A DNA stretch of 64,000 nt from Piscicola geometra (taxonomy: Eukaryota > Annelida > Clitellata > Hirudinida > Piscicolidae), in the NCBI GenBank assembly GCA_943735955.1, contig OX030958.1:8985126-9049125 (forward strand), written 5' to 3'. This document shows, piece by piece, positions 1 through 16,502 of the stretch. A program made the position numbers and the translations under genes. Positions within the stretch are counted from its first letter, which is position 1; each line of letters starts with the position of its first letter. The notes under the pieces are model-generated. The model ran no database searches and was not told where the DNA came from. It saw only the letters and a program-made list of their open reading frames with translations.

Positions 1-11
1 ATTGTTCTTAG

Positions 12-140
<129 letters not shown>

Positions 141-1420
141 TGAGTGTGAAAGATGCTCTTTGTATGTCCAAGCAGTATTTAGTTACAATTAATTAAATTT
201 AACAAATAATTTATTCAATTTCAATATATCGTTGACGATTAATTTTTTATTAAACCAATTAGTTTTAAAATATTCAAATTCATCACGCAGTACGATTAAC
301 TACGGTAAGGAACTCCCGTTGGCGCAAGGCATCAAGTTTGAATGAAGATCTTAGTTTCACATATTAATATTTCGGCATATTTTTCAATCATTAAATTGCA
401 AAAATGGTATTCAATACTACACATTTAGTTAATTTTTGTTTAATCATTAAATTGTAAAAGGTGTATTTGGTATAACATATTCAGTCACTTCTTGTTCATT
501 TTATGGTTAAATAGACATTTATTTTACTATCAATCGTGATATTTTCGAATTTTTCTCTGAGATTTTCAGATTTATTTTTATTTTGAATCTGTTTTTATTT
601 CTACCATAATACTCCAAAATGAAAAGTTTCAATTAAAAATTTTCTGGTGAATTTGAGTTACAATCATCAAAATTGAAAATTTCAATTTTTTTCTAAAAAA
701 TCAGAAGAATTCATCTTCCTAAAGATTTAGCCTTACGGTTGATTTTCATTTTTCACTGCTGAGTGTATCAGACTTACAAAAATCATCTAAATATAAAAAC
801 TATAAAATTGGTTTCAAAAAAATCTATGAAGAAATGAATATAATTTAAAAGTATGCTTCAATATGGAAGATGGAAAATGAAGGGAAAGTACAAGCTGGTA
901 CATAGGCAGACACGCATCCATGGATAGATGTGACGTAAGACAGCTCGAAGCTTATTATTGCATAGATCACGGAGTGTCTCCCTTCGTCTCTTTGCCTCCT
1001 TCTCCCTCTGTCTGACAATCTTTTCAGGGTTTCTTGCAATGAATGGGACAAAATAAAGTATATTGTTAGTGGTAAATAATGAAGCTTAAGGTCATGACAT
1101 TTAGATACGTGTTAATATTCAAGAATGAAAAAGCATTTTAGTCACCTACCTCTTAAATGTTATTTTCAAAAAACCCCCAAAAACTTACACACACACACAA
1201 ACAGCCATATTGTACGAGAAGGACAGCAGCAGCACACTTACGACAGCACCTAATACGCAGTGTTCGATTGCGAAGTGACACTCGAAGAAGTAGCACTGCT
1301 TAATTAGGCTGCTTGCGCAATGGGCCAATGATGGAGAGGTTGCTGCGAGATTACGTGCAGTGGGTCCTTTGCGAGCATTATGGAGGGGAATTATGGAAAA
1401 AGTGGCTTTAAAGGACATTT

Positions 1421-1670
1421 TGGGGTATTATGGAGTATTATGGGACATTATGGGACATTATGGGGTGTTATGGGGTATTATGGGACATTATGGGGTGTTA
1501 TGGGGTGTTATGGGACATTATGGGGTATTATGGGGTATTATGGGACATTATGGGGTGTTATGGGACATTATGGGGTATTATGGGACATTATGGGGTGTTA
1601 TGGGACATTATGGGGTATTATGGGACATTATGGGGTATTATGGGACATTATGGGGTATTATGGGACATTA
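1421..1670. repeat. 10-bp minisatellite, 25 units
   Basis: Twenty-five head-to-tail decamers are visible, mainly of three types: TGGGACATTA, TGGGGTATTA and TGGGGTGTTA, with one TGGAGTATTA near the left edge. The array decays into related sequence on both sides (about 1378-1420 and 1671-1700). Because the period is 10 and no unit creates a stop, all three plus-strand frames stay open and give overlapping spurious Gly/Tyr/Leu/Trp-rich ORFs of 99-145 residues. Confidence 0.95.
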
Positions 1671-4600
1671 TGGGAATGCATTATGGTGGCGTTATGGGAA
1701 TGGGGTCTTTGGAAGATTATGTTGGTTAGTTTGGAGAAGGGTGTGTTCGTCGAGTGACTTTGAGGTTCATTCAGTCTTGAGCATTTGTGAGTTTTAAAAA
1801 GTCTTAATATTACTATAGAAATTCTATTAAAAAATTAATTTTCATTTTAAAGAAACAAAGTTATGCGTTGTTTATGGGTTTGAGTTTTTAATAATTAAAA
1901 TTAATTCATTAAATAATAAATATAAATAATAAGTCATAAAAACACAAACAAAGAACTTTCGTTCACGGGCAATTCTTCTCGGGGCGTTTTTGAGTCAAGA
2001 ACCACTTCGTGCCTACGTCACCATGTGGCGCTATTTTGACACCAAAATGACGTCATCCTAAACCAGAAACTCACGAGATGTACATTTTGACCTTTTTTAA
2101 ATTAAATAATATTAATTTTTATGTTTGATAACTTAATTTTAATTAGTGATATTTATTTTATTAATAAATGGAATGAGATATTTAAAGAATAATTTAACTT
2201 ATAGTCTTTTTCTCGATTTTGTGTGTTAGAAAAAAAACCTTGAGAGAACATAAATCTATAACAAACAGTCTTGAAATCTGAAACGTAAAAAGTATTCTAA
2301 CAAAAATACTTGCTAATTATGAGCAATTTAATCGCAATATTGAGTAATAACCCAAGTTCTCACGGCGCATGCTCACAAGAGTGTCATGACGTCATGGAAC
2401 GCCCCCTTAATTGAGGCATTACCTGTGTGCCTGCCCAAGCGTGACATGGCTTGATAAAGATGAAGATGATGAGGAAGAAGATAGTGAGGAAGCGAAGGAA
2501 AAAGACTATGAGGTTTAAAGTAATGATGATTGAAATGCTAATGATAATTATAATGATTATTGGTGAAGGAGAAATAGAAGAGATGAAGGTGTTTAAATGA
2601 AAAGTTAAATACTCATGAATGTTTATCAGTCTTGCAGAGCAGTAAAAAATCACTTTTAGATTAAAAAAACAAGCAAATGATCTCCATTTTCTTTCCGTTT
2701 GAACAGATTAATCATCTAAAACTAAGGAAGGGTCAACAAAATGCATACTTCAGTCGCAAAAATACCTTTCAGATGCAATTTTACTTTAAATAATTCCCTT
2801 TCTTTCTGTATCAAATACTTTTATTACGTATTTCATCTTCAAGTTACTGCACGTTACTCATAATTATATAAGCAAATGATTATGCAAGTATGTTCAAGAA
2901 ATTTTCTTGAGAGTATGGGAACTAGTATAGGAATATATGAACCCTTATATATTGAAATTCCCTAATAAGCCCCTAAAAGAGTTTTTGTTAGGCACCCATC
3001 TTCAAAGACTTTCCTCGGACGCTCGTGTTACACGCAATTCTATTATTTCGATTTTCCTTTTTTTAAATATTCATACAGCTGAAACGTAAAAAAATTAATT
3101 TCAAAACAATAATTATTTTGGTTTTATATTTTGAATTTACTGTTTATTCAACTTCAATCATTTTACTATTCAAACAATCTTTTTGAATTTTTTTTCTCCG
3201 CTGAAGAACTATCTATTCTTGCATTTTCCACGGACAATTAATTAATTAAGAAATAGCCACAATACAACTAATACTACTCAAGCAACATTAAAAGTTCTCC
3301 TAATCATAATCATCATTGAATCTCTCAGCATCTTCAAATTCATTACAAAACATTCTAGATCATGGACTTATCAGGGCTAACATTGCATAGAGAGGAGGAC
3401 AAGACTTGACCGTATCTGTGTTAGGAATGTATCGTGGTAACTTTCATGCCATCCTGTAAGCAATCACTTTGGTATGGTCGTTTTTCTAACTCTGGGTTTA
3501 AATTCATTAATATAAAAAATTTAAAAAACTATTTTTTTTCAAATATTGAATAATACCATCGTCAACTACATCTCCAACTTTAATTTAAATAAAAGTGAAA
3601 ATAATGATTTATAAACGCATAATAGATCTACAATGTTTGATGTGTTGATCAAAAAAGTACTAATAAAAATCTAACACTATAGGCATCACTATCAATTCAA
3701 CGCAAGTTATGGTAATGATCATGAAATGACGTAAGCACTTTACAATGTACTGTCGTAAACTTCAATGGAGATGTAAGGGAGGGTGTGGAGGCGAGGAGAT
3801 GAGCAGCTGAAAAGGGGGTTTTGATAATTCTTTTTATCTGAGCAAGAAAAAATGGTTTGAACACGTCAAGTCATGCATGAAACAGTGCCTGTTTAAACTT
3901 GTTTGTATTTACTTTATTTTAATACTTGATGTTTGGAATTTTATCTCCTAAAAATATTCAATAAGTTGACTTTAAATAAAAAACTTTGATGACTTAAAAC
4001 CTTCTCATAGAAAAAAGGAAAGAAATAACATTAAATGAGAAAACTTAAAATTATTTTAGTAGCATAGTGAAGATGTAATATGAGCGCTTGGAGGTGTAAA
4101 GAAGCTCCGAACACCCAAGCCGCAATAAAACTTGAGCACATGCAATGCTTGCATCACTTGTGCATTCATTACCTTTATTCTACTACTCCATTATCCAATT
4201 ATTATATATTTTTTCAATTCCTTTTTCCACATTTTAAATTATTTTAATTTTTCAACTTTTAATTAATCAATTTTTTATTACTTTAAAATTCAAATAGATT
4301 CACACATTTTTTATGAATTGTTTTTTAAAAGGTACGAAAATATAAATATATGAGAAAAACTAGTTTAAAAAATATAAATTCCTAAATCTCGAACAGAGGG
4401 TTAAAAAACAATGATTTTTTCACAAAACGATGGTTTAAGTGTCCGAACAATCTGCTATTTTATGGTATATTTTAAACGATTTCGCTTACGTTTAAATCTT
4501 TAAAATACAGTTTATTCCTTCAGAGAAATCGCAAATAACTCTTTTAGCTTTAAGACACGCTCAAATTTACGACACTCTTATGAAACTTGCCATCGTACTG

Positions 4601-5919
4601 TATCTCAAGTCTCTACTACTACTACTACTACCACTACTTGTGTCGTTACATGAGAGGTCATAATTGAGATTATGGCTAATGAGAATTGAATTACTCTATG
4701 AACCCCCTCGATCGCGCGAGGTTTCAATTCTTACGCAAGAACGGACCAAAATATCCTACGTCCATTAATGATCTTAGTAGCTCTCTTTGTCTTCGTCTTT
4801 GTCTTCTTGTATGATCATATTAAAAAATATCTTTGAATAATTCTATTTGAAAATCATTTTTAAATTTTTCAATAATTTCTTTGAGAATTCAAAAAGCTTA
4901 GTTAATAAACAGATTTCCTCAATATAAAAAATATTTTTATTAAAATATTTAATATTTTAATCATACTAACAAAAATAAAATAAGAGCTGGTTTTATAAAT
5001 ATAATATAGGTAAAAATAAAGAACTTAATAATAGCTTATGGTTGATTTTAGAAGAATAACGTCCGTTTTTGTTTCTTCTTATACTTTTTGCAATAGACTA
5101 ACTTCAGTTTTTATTTTTATTTTTGTTCGATTATTGAATTTATATTTTATTAAAACGCTTTGGTACTTTTCTTAATTTGGCCTTTTTCAGTTAGCTACTA
5201 TAATCGAAAGCCATCGAAATCAAAAATTGAATAAAAACAATGAGGAGATAAAAATCGTGAGTATAAAATATAATAACACTTAAAAAAAGTTATAATAATA
5301 GAAACATTCAGTTTCAAGTTATTAACAAATTTTTGACCAAAATTGCTTTAAAATCGACAGCTAAAACAAAACAAAACTAGAAAAAAATTAGTAAATGAAA
5401 AAAATTGTTTTATTTTCTAATGATTTTATCGAAAGTAACTTTAAAAAATAACCTATTACTAGAATAAAATAATTCATGTTCTATTTATTAATATTTTATA
5501 TAATCGAATTGTTCATGCATTTATCTTTAAAAAAACTGAAAAATACATTCCAAATTAAAAAATTAATCACAGTCATAATCAAATTACAAATGAGTTTTTC
5601 AAGAGGTTCGAACGCTGAGATCATTTTTTAAATTAACCCAAGTACCAAGATCAATATATAGCACGAACAGTAATTGTAATAGTTTTCATATAGAAGAAAT
5701 AAACAACTTTCAAATCAATTTCAATAATAAATTAATAAACAAATTTCAAAATAATTAGAGGTAATATCAATAGTTTTTTCAGCAATATCATCATTTTTAA
5801 TGAAATAAATTTTTAAACTGTTCTATCGATCAGAACCAGTAAGCTTAACTGAGGTCAAATTCACAAACAATGGAGTGAATCAATTTTGAATTTCTGAAAC
5901 TCAAGTGCCTTCTTCTCGA

Positions 5920-6300
5920 ATCTTCTTCAATCACTCTTGCAGTCTCAATTGATTACTTGTGCTCTAAGAGAACATCGTGAGGTGCTTGATGGGGCCATGA
6001 TTTGGAAATCGCGTTCGAGAGAGATTTAATGTCAGCGGAGTGAATAGGCGTGTATGTCTCAACAACGTCAGCTTTTCGGTTTGAGAAGTCAGGCTAGTCG
6101 GCTTAAGTCGCATAAGACTTGCTTCTCGGTGATCAGCAATGTTAGTCGTCGCTCGGGTTTATTTCTGGACTTGTGATCAGTGTTTTCAGTTTTGTTAGAA
6201 TGTATGCGATGATGATTGTGCTTTGCGCGAGAACATGTGCTTACGTATGTGTGAATGTTAGTTTCCAAATGTTTGTGCTTCACACTTTAAATGTGCGTCT
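5920..6300. other. GC-richer island of unknown function
   Basis: About 380 bp stands out by higher GC and CpG content (for example AATCGCGTTCGAGAG, TTAGTCGTCGCTCGGG and TTTGCGCGAGAAC) from flanks that are mostly A and T. No frame looks like a conserved protein, and the one minus-strand ORF here is short and unremarkable. It could be a 5' non-coding exon, promoter or enhancer for MEF2, which begins 3.3 kb downstream, or an old repeat. Function is not shown by the sequence. Confidence 0.3.
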
Positions 6301-6769
6301 TTTATTGTTTTAATTGTCATAGATTCTTTATTGAATAGTCTCTTTGAGAAAGCTACTTATTTATAAGAAAAAATATTTGGTATCAAAATAATAATGATTG
6401 GGTTCAAACACAAATAGTAATTCATTCAGTTTCACAAAGTACTTTCATTGTAAAAGAATATTACTTTTTTTCTTGGTTAGTGGAAAACTCTTTTTTAATT
6501 GTTTTTTTGTTTATTTGTTAAATACATAAATTATTTGCTCAGTGCTAACTCAGTAAAGCATCAACACTTGTCAGCCACTTTTATAAGCATGCAAACAAGT
6601 TTCCAGATTGGAAAAATGCCAAAAAGGGATGCAAACATTTTTTGTATAAAAAAAAAGAAAAGTTAAACTTATCCTCAAAAGAATTAATAAATATTTAAAA
6701 AAGGGAAAAAGTAAAAAATACATATATTTAGAAAGCAGGAATTTATAATTTGAAAGATTTCAATCTCAC

Positions 6770-6845
6770 CACGTGCCCATTTTTCTCAATTAACGAAAGA
6801 GTTGTAATTTCCTGGTCCTGACGTCACATTCACATTGACCAATCA
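6770..6845. promoter_or_regulatory. Promoter-like motif cluster (E-box, CRE, CCAAT)
   Basis: Within 76 bp there is a perfect E-box CACGTG (6770-6775), a perfect palindromic CRE TGACGTCA (6819-6826) and a CCAATCA box (6839-6845). Such sites together are typical of animal proximal promoters. The cluster lies about 2.7 kb upstream of the MEF2 start codon, so it could drive a 5' non-coding exon of that gene. No transcription start can be seen directly. Confidence 0.3.
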
Positions 6846-7975
6846 AAAGATTTGACATCCACTAACGAACAGGGGTTTCAAGAGTAAATAAATTCAATTT
6901 TTAACTATTATATTTAAAAAATTTAAAATATTATAATACTGAAATATTGCTAAGCCACTCAGTTTAGTAGTCTTTATTTTACCACAAAAAGAAAATAACC
7001 ACTGAAAGCATTCAGCATTTGACAACCATGAAGCATGAAACTAAAAATCAGAACAGACAGACACATACAATCAGATGTTGGACACACTCAGTCATACAAA
7101 CAGACGCACAAAGACGCAGACCTTTTCTCACACAGGCATTCTAACCCATTAAGTTATCTTACGTAACTTTTCATTTCTTCCTAGGAGTGTCTTGTGCAGA
7201 CTTATGCTACCCGGCAGCGTGCTACCCTCATTTATTCTACAGAATTGTTAAAATAAATTTAATAAAAATTTTTTTATTTAACATATAAAATGTACTTAGG
7301 CTTTCTTTTTCAAGTATTTGAAAGTTTAAAAAGTTTAAATTTGAAAAGTTGAACACCTAAAACTGAGAGTAGTAAGCTCATTAATTCCAACAAGTTTAGG
7401 ATTTTTTTTAATTACATGAGTTTTGCAATGAAATATTTTTCTTGAATGGAAGAAAGCTTCTCAAAACCTTCAAAAAAAGAAATATGACATTTAAAATAGC
7501 CAAATAAAAACTTTACTTTCTTATTCATCATAAAATTTTTCTCTAAATTCTATTGGTGTGCGGAACATAAACTATTAAATCCTAAACATAAAATCAGTTA
7601 TCTCATTGACTTTTCAGGATCTTTCAAGTTTATTTTTAAGTTGGGCGTGTGGCCGATAAAGATTTATCGTGTCATGGGTCAGATTATTCCCTTAATGTGT
7701 TCTCTCACTTTTTTATTTACTGATGCTATTATTTAGAACATATTTTTTCACAATTTAACTTTTCAATCATCAATTAAAAAAAATTAAACAGTTTATTATT
7801 CAATTTATGTAACATGATTAGATATTATATAAAAGTTTATATATATACATTTTAATGTTTTAAATAAATTTGTTACAATTAAAAATGAAAAAAATAAATA
7901 TAAAGAGTTCTAAAACCCCTAAAATGAAATAAAAAAACTCAGAACGATGTTTTTTGTTTCTGTAAATCGCTCGGT

Positions 7976-8053
7976 GATTGGTCGATCTTTTCCAAAGACC
8001 GCCCCCAAGTTTTACCTTTACAAATCTTCCATTGGTTGCAAAGAATGACGTAA
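7976..8053. promoter_or_regulatory. Promoter-like motif cluster (two CCAAT boxes, GC box, CRE)
   Basis: Two reverse CCAAT boxes (GATTGG at 7976-7981 and ATTGG at 8031-8035) flank a GC-box-like CCGCCCCC (7999-8006), followed by a CRE-like TGACGTAA (8046-8053). NF-Y, Sp1 and CREB/ATF site spacing of this kind is common in TATA-less promoters. MEF2 starts 1.5 kb to the right. The direction of any transcription is not determined. Confidence 0.35.
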
Positions 8054-9507
8054 TCATAAAAATCGTCATAAAACATGGAAAGAAAAAACAAAACTTTGGA
8101 ATCTGAATTTTTGAACTTCAATAACCCGTGTTTTGTAGCTTGAACTAGTTGTTCTCGAAGTACACTACAAGACAATTCATTGATTTACAAAGCTACCCAT
8201 TTGTCGTCTATCGCATACGATTATCTCTGAGTAAAGAACTTTGTTGATATATGGAGTAAAATAAAAGGTTAATAAAAGATATAAGTTGAGAGTAAATGAA
8301 ATAGTTTTTCTAATTTTGAATTTAGAGGTTGTCCTAATAAATACATCAATGAAAACTATCGTCAACTATTAATAAGAAAATATATAAATTAATTAATGAA
8401 GAAATTCTAATTATTATCACTAAGTTATAAACTTTTCATAGACAATTTTCAAGGTTAGTTTGACCGTCTGCAATGTAGACTCTACATCAATATCTTACCA
8501 CTTCTTTGACTAATAATGACTATAGAAACTTGAGCCGTTATAATAGAATTATAAAAATAGTTTACCAACAACGTTAAAGAAGAAATCGTAGTAGAGTGTT
8601 GTGTTTATGAATGTTTCAATGTGAAGTATACATTGAATCACGTCAACTTGAAATTAAGAAAATAATAATAATAATGAATGAATACGATTAATATGACAAA
8701 TAATAAGCACTGTTCATCCACTAAAGGTTTTAGGAAGAGATTGTGAAAGCGAAGTTTTCATTTTATTTGTTAAAAGCAAGTTTTAAAACTCCTAAAATAG
8801 TTTTTTGGGATTACCAGCTTCTGTCTTCTTTATAAGGTGGGTCTTAGTTCCAAATTTGTCTTTTAAACTTTTTTCAAAAAGTAAGATCCTTATCTACTAT
8901 TTTAGTTTCATAGCTTGTAAAAGATTTAAATAGTAAAAAGCCCCAAAGTAATTTTCAAAAATATTTTTTTAAAGTTTTTTTTTTAGATTGAAAAAACTCT
9001 ACGATTAGTTTTATTCTAATTTTTTTCAAAAATGCATTTTATTATTTTTATAACTATTCATAACTTTTTATAATTATTTAAATAATGAGAAGATTAGTGT
9101 ATTCAGTATCCAAAAAATACTTATTACGGCGATTAAAAAAAACAGTTTTAAAAAGTTAAAAAAACTTTTTTAATAGGATATTATTCGATTACAAAATCTA
9201 AACTGCTTTTTTCAATAGTAGAAAAAAATAGAAGAAACTATTTAAATCAGTGAGATAAAGCATTTAAAAAAAATATTTTTTAAAATGTAAATTCACTTAT
9301 AATAATAATAATAAAATTTTTTTTATGTATTTAATTCGAGCATTAACTGATGCTTTCCAATCAAACTCATTATCAATTCATTAATTTAACATTAATAAAA
9401 TTCTTCAATCCTTCTAAAAAATTACTTAATCAATCTTTAAAAAATTCTAAAAACTTTCTAAAGAAATTCTTTAATTCAAAGTTTAAAATCTCCAACACTT
9501 CCAACAG

Positions 9508-9583
9508 TTTTCCGTCGACGCACGCTACAGTCGCAATCATAGGTCGGCCACAGGACGAACAAGCTGTCGGAAGCAACGGAGAG
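9508..9583 (+). other. Probable MEF2 5' untranslated sequence
   Basis: A good acceptor (TTCCAACAG ending at 9507) and an alternative (CTACAG ending at 9530) precede a GC-richer stretch leading to the MEF2 start codon. The composition change from the AT-rich flank begins here, so translation probably starts in the second or a later exon of the transcript. Which acceptor is used cannot be decided from sequence alone. Confidence 0.4.
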
Positions 9584-13194
<3,611 letters not shown>

Positions 13195-16100
13195 AGTCAT
13201 GCGAGGTGTTGCTGAATGAGATTTATATTATTGGAAGTATTTAACAAGTTTATGAAGCTTTTCACACTATCGTGTTGAAATTGTGTTATTTATCTTATAT
13301 TATACTTTCTGTAGATTCAACTTTTTTAGGAAACTCATGATATGTCATTATACTCAAGTGAAATTCATGAAATTAAATTGAAATACCGAATTATACCGCT
13401 TGAAATTCACGATTAAAAACTTTAAAATGTTCATTAGGGTTCCAAGAAGTTTCAAAAAGAGTTGTTTAAATAGTTAGTATTTAATATAGTAAATAAGGCT
13501 TTGATAAGTATACGATATTCTGTATTTCTCACACTTGTTTAATTGGAAGTTCCTTATAAGATACGTAAGCACGAATTGACATTCATATTTATGTTGTATA
13601 ATTTGGTTGTTTTAACTAAACCAAATAATTTTTTATTGTTAATTTTGTTAAAGAACCTAAAAAAAGATACTCTAGTGTTAATACTTAAAAATAACCTGAA
13701 AGGATTGATTCTCAACAAATTGGCATTTATTTATAAAAAAGCAACAAAAATAAAACATCTAGAATGGAGAGGACAGAAGGCGTTAAGGCGAAATATACAA
13801 TGGACCGCTTCAAGGCATTACGGTAGGAAAGTGTTTAACAACATGGAAACGAGTGTGATTGTAATATCGAAATGAAAGTATTAATGATGGCAATATTATT
13901 AAGAGTCATTTCGAAAACGAATGCGGTTGAAATGTAGCGAAGTTGAAAGTGAAGATATTTTTAATGCAAGCGTCTAAAATAAAATAGAAAAACTCAATTA
14001 GAGGCATCTCGATTGGAAATGTCAACTTGGAGGGTAGCTTGAAAAATGTTTTTAACACTACAGAGATGATGATAGGATAGAAAAAGATAACTTGAAACGA
14101 ATTGAACGTAAATTAAACGACAATAGTAGGCATTGAATCTATTGAAAAACTAGCAGATAGATATTTGAAAATAATAATTGTAAAAAAATTTCTCTAATAT
14201 TAAAATAAATCATTCCAAATTAAATGCCCTTTTAATTAATTCTTATAAAAATTCGCTCAAAAGATGGTCAAATAAATAAATAAGTAAATTCTGGAAAGAG
14301 GATATGTATGTTTTGCATTTTCAACTAACAGGAGAGCATACTAAGTAATCTCTTAACTCGTAAGCAATAGACTGGTCGTAAAGTCGGTGAGTTGTGGAAT
14401 ACACGCATAAACAGGTGAGGAATCATTGCATGGATGGGTGGTTATTGCAACAAATGATGCGTAAATCTCTTCAATAAAAAATACATTCTAAATAAATTTG
14501 TAGAAAAAGTATAAAATATATAAATGTATACACAAATTTTCGAATGAATTCCTTTTAAAATGAAGAAAAAAATAATAATATTACTATTGTTATTATGAAT
14601 ATCTGTATAATTTGCGTTTTAAGAATGTAAGCATGCATAGTTTGCGAGGACTGTATAAATCAGCAGCGGCGGGAATAATTCAATGGATAATTCAATGAAT
14701 AATTAAATGGAAGGCCTAGAAGAGTGGAGGTGAAAGGATGGACCAAGGCAATAACCAAGGCAAGAGAATGCAAGCGCGTAGAAAGCCATTGAAGAAGGAA
14801 TATCCACATACAGAATCAGTTGAAACAATTGAGATTGGCTTAGGCAAACTAATTGTAAACTACGATATTTAAATCAAATTGTAATGCAAAAGTATTTTCA
14901 AGAATTAGCGTTCATAGGTTTAACACAAAATCAGCAAAGTTGATAATGAAAATAGCGTCTTTATTTATGTACAATCAGAAAATTATTTTAAAATACACGA
15001 TTCAAGTCTCTTTGTATTTAAAAATCATTCGAACGAAATTATTGAAATTAAAAATTAAAATACTCAGCAAATAAAAACAAAATAATAATTGTTACACAAG
15101 TCAGAATAACGCAGTAAGAACTGAATGGCATTGCATTGCTACTCAAAACATTCAAATGCATATGCAAGTGTGCAAGTGGTCAATATAACTTTGATTTGTT
15201 TAGTTTACATTTCTCTATAGGTAAATTTATATATGCATTAAATATAAGATTAAGCAAGGCACAAAGCCATTCATGTCTACAAACAGCTTCCCGCTTCAAT
15301 TTGACGCCAACCAACCAATAAATCATTACTAAAAGATCCATTAATGGAAACAATCATCAAAACATAATCAAAACGACACAATTAGTTTAAAATATTTTAA
15401 ATATACTTTTTTTAAATCTATTTTTTCTCTGTTTTGATGTCACAGAATCTTCTTCAACTCAGAATGCAATAGAGCGTGTGACCACTACATATGCCAAACT
15501 TTAATACTAGGAAACTAATACTGGTCATTGCAAGACACTACGAGAAGGAGAAGAAGTAATGTTGAAAATAAAATTGTGATTTCAGTTGAAAGTAAGGAGG
15601 TTTGAATATATGTCAAATATCATAAAAACTGGTTCCAATTCAATTGCTGGTTGGTTGCAGTGGCATGTTTGGAAATCGCGTAGAACACAGCTAGCCTCTC
15701 AACTTATTTTGACACACGCAGTCTTACAAACAGGTCAATAACAACTCAGTTATGTGCAAAAGCTCAATTCAAAGAGGACAGTCACAGTGAGACGAGAGTA
15801 CACCACTGATAAGCATGATAGAGTTTCTATGTGAAGTATTGAAGAATCAAAAATATTCTGAAGGGCTTTTGTGATTGGGAAACTGCAGCGCTGATATGGC
15901 AACATGTAGATAGAACGACTTGTAATGCATTGGAGGCACGAAAGAATTTTGAATTTATGATATGATGGCAACTCATTAGATGCAACAATTCGAGGCATTT
16001 ATATGCATGCCGAGGAATTAATCCTGCTTGCCTTTTCTTTAATGCTTCCAATCTTATTGCTTTTTGAATCAAATTGTGAAATGATGTCTTGACATATTTA

Positions 16101-16502
16101 TAAAATTATTTTTTTATAAAAATATGTAAAAGTTGTTATGTGTTATTTGCTTTTGAAAATACATTTTTAATCCAAAAAATATTCCTTTAATATCCAAAAT
16201 ATACGAAAAAATGTCAAAAGTAAATAAAAACTCTGAAATAATTTCTCCCGAATAACAGATCCTTTCATTTCAAATGGATTTTTACAAAAATTTAAATTAG
16301 CATTACAATTAGCACGAATATCAACATAATAAAAGAAAGGAAATATATATATTTTATTATAAATTCCACAATAAACACAATAGGTAAAATATATTTTTAT
16401 CAGAAACAACAAATAAAAAGTAGTATCTAAATTATAAATATATAAAAGTGAATAAATACATGAAAATAAACATGGGAAAAAACTTGAAATGTGGGAAAAT
16501 GA
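13195..16502. other. Intergenic DNA between the convergent MEF2 and PAR-6 genes
   Basis: This holds the presumed 3' UTRs of both genes. AATAAA hexamers on the plus strand at about 13749 and 13978 are candidate MEF2 poly(A) signals. A TTTATT at 16353-16358 (AATAAA on the minus strand, about 145 bp past the PAR-6 stop) is a candidate for PAR-6. A plus-strand open frame of 110 codons at 13543-13875 is Lys/Leu-rich, unlike any family I know, and is probably chance or 3' UTR. I see nothing else I can name. Confidence 0.5.

Noticed and set aside
1360..1797. Three overlapping plus-strand ORFs rich in Gly, Tyr, Trp and Leu
   Set aside because: They are the same 10-bp minisatellite read in three frames. 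A period of 10 without stops keeps every frame open.
2384..2653. Ile/Ser-rich minus-strand ORF
   Set aside because: It is the complement of GAT/GAG/AAT-rich low-complexity DNA, with no splice or homology support.
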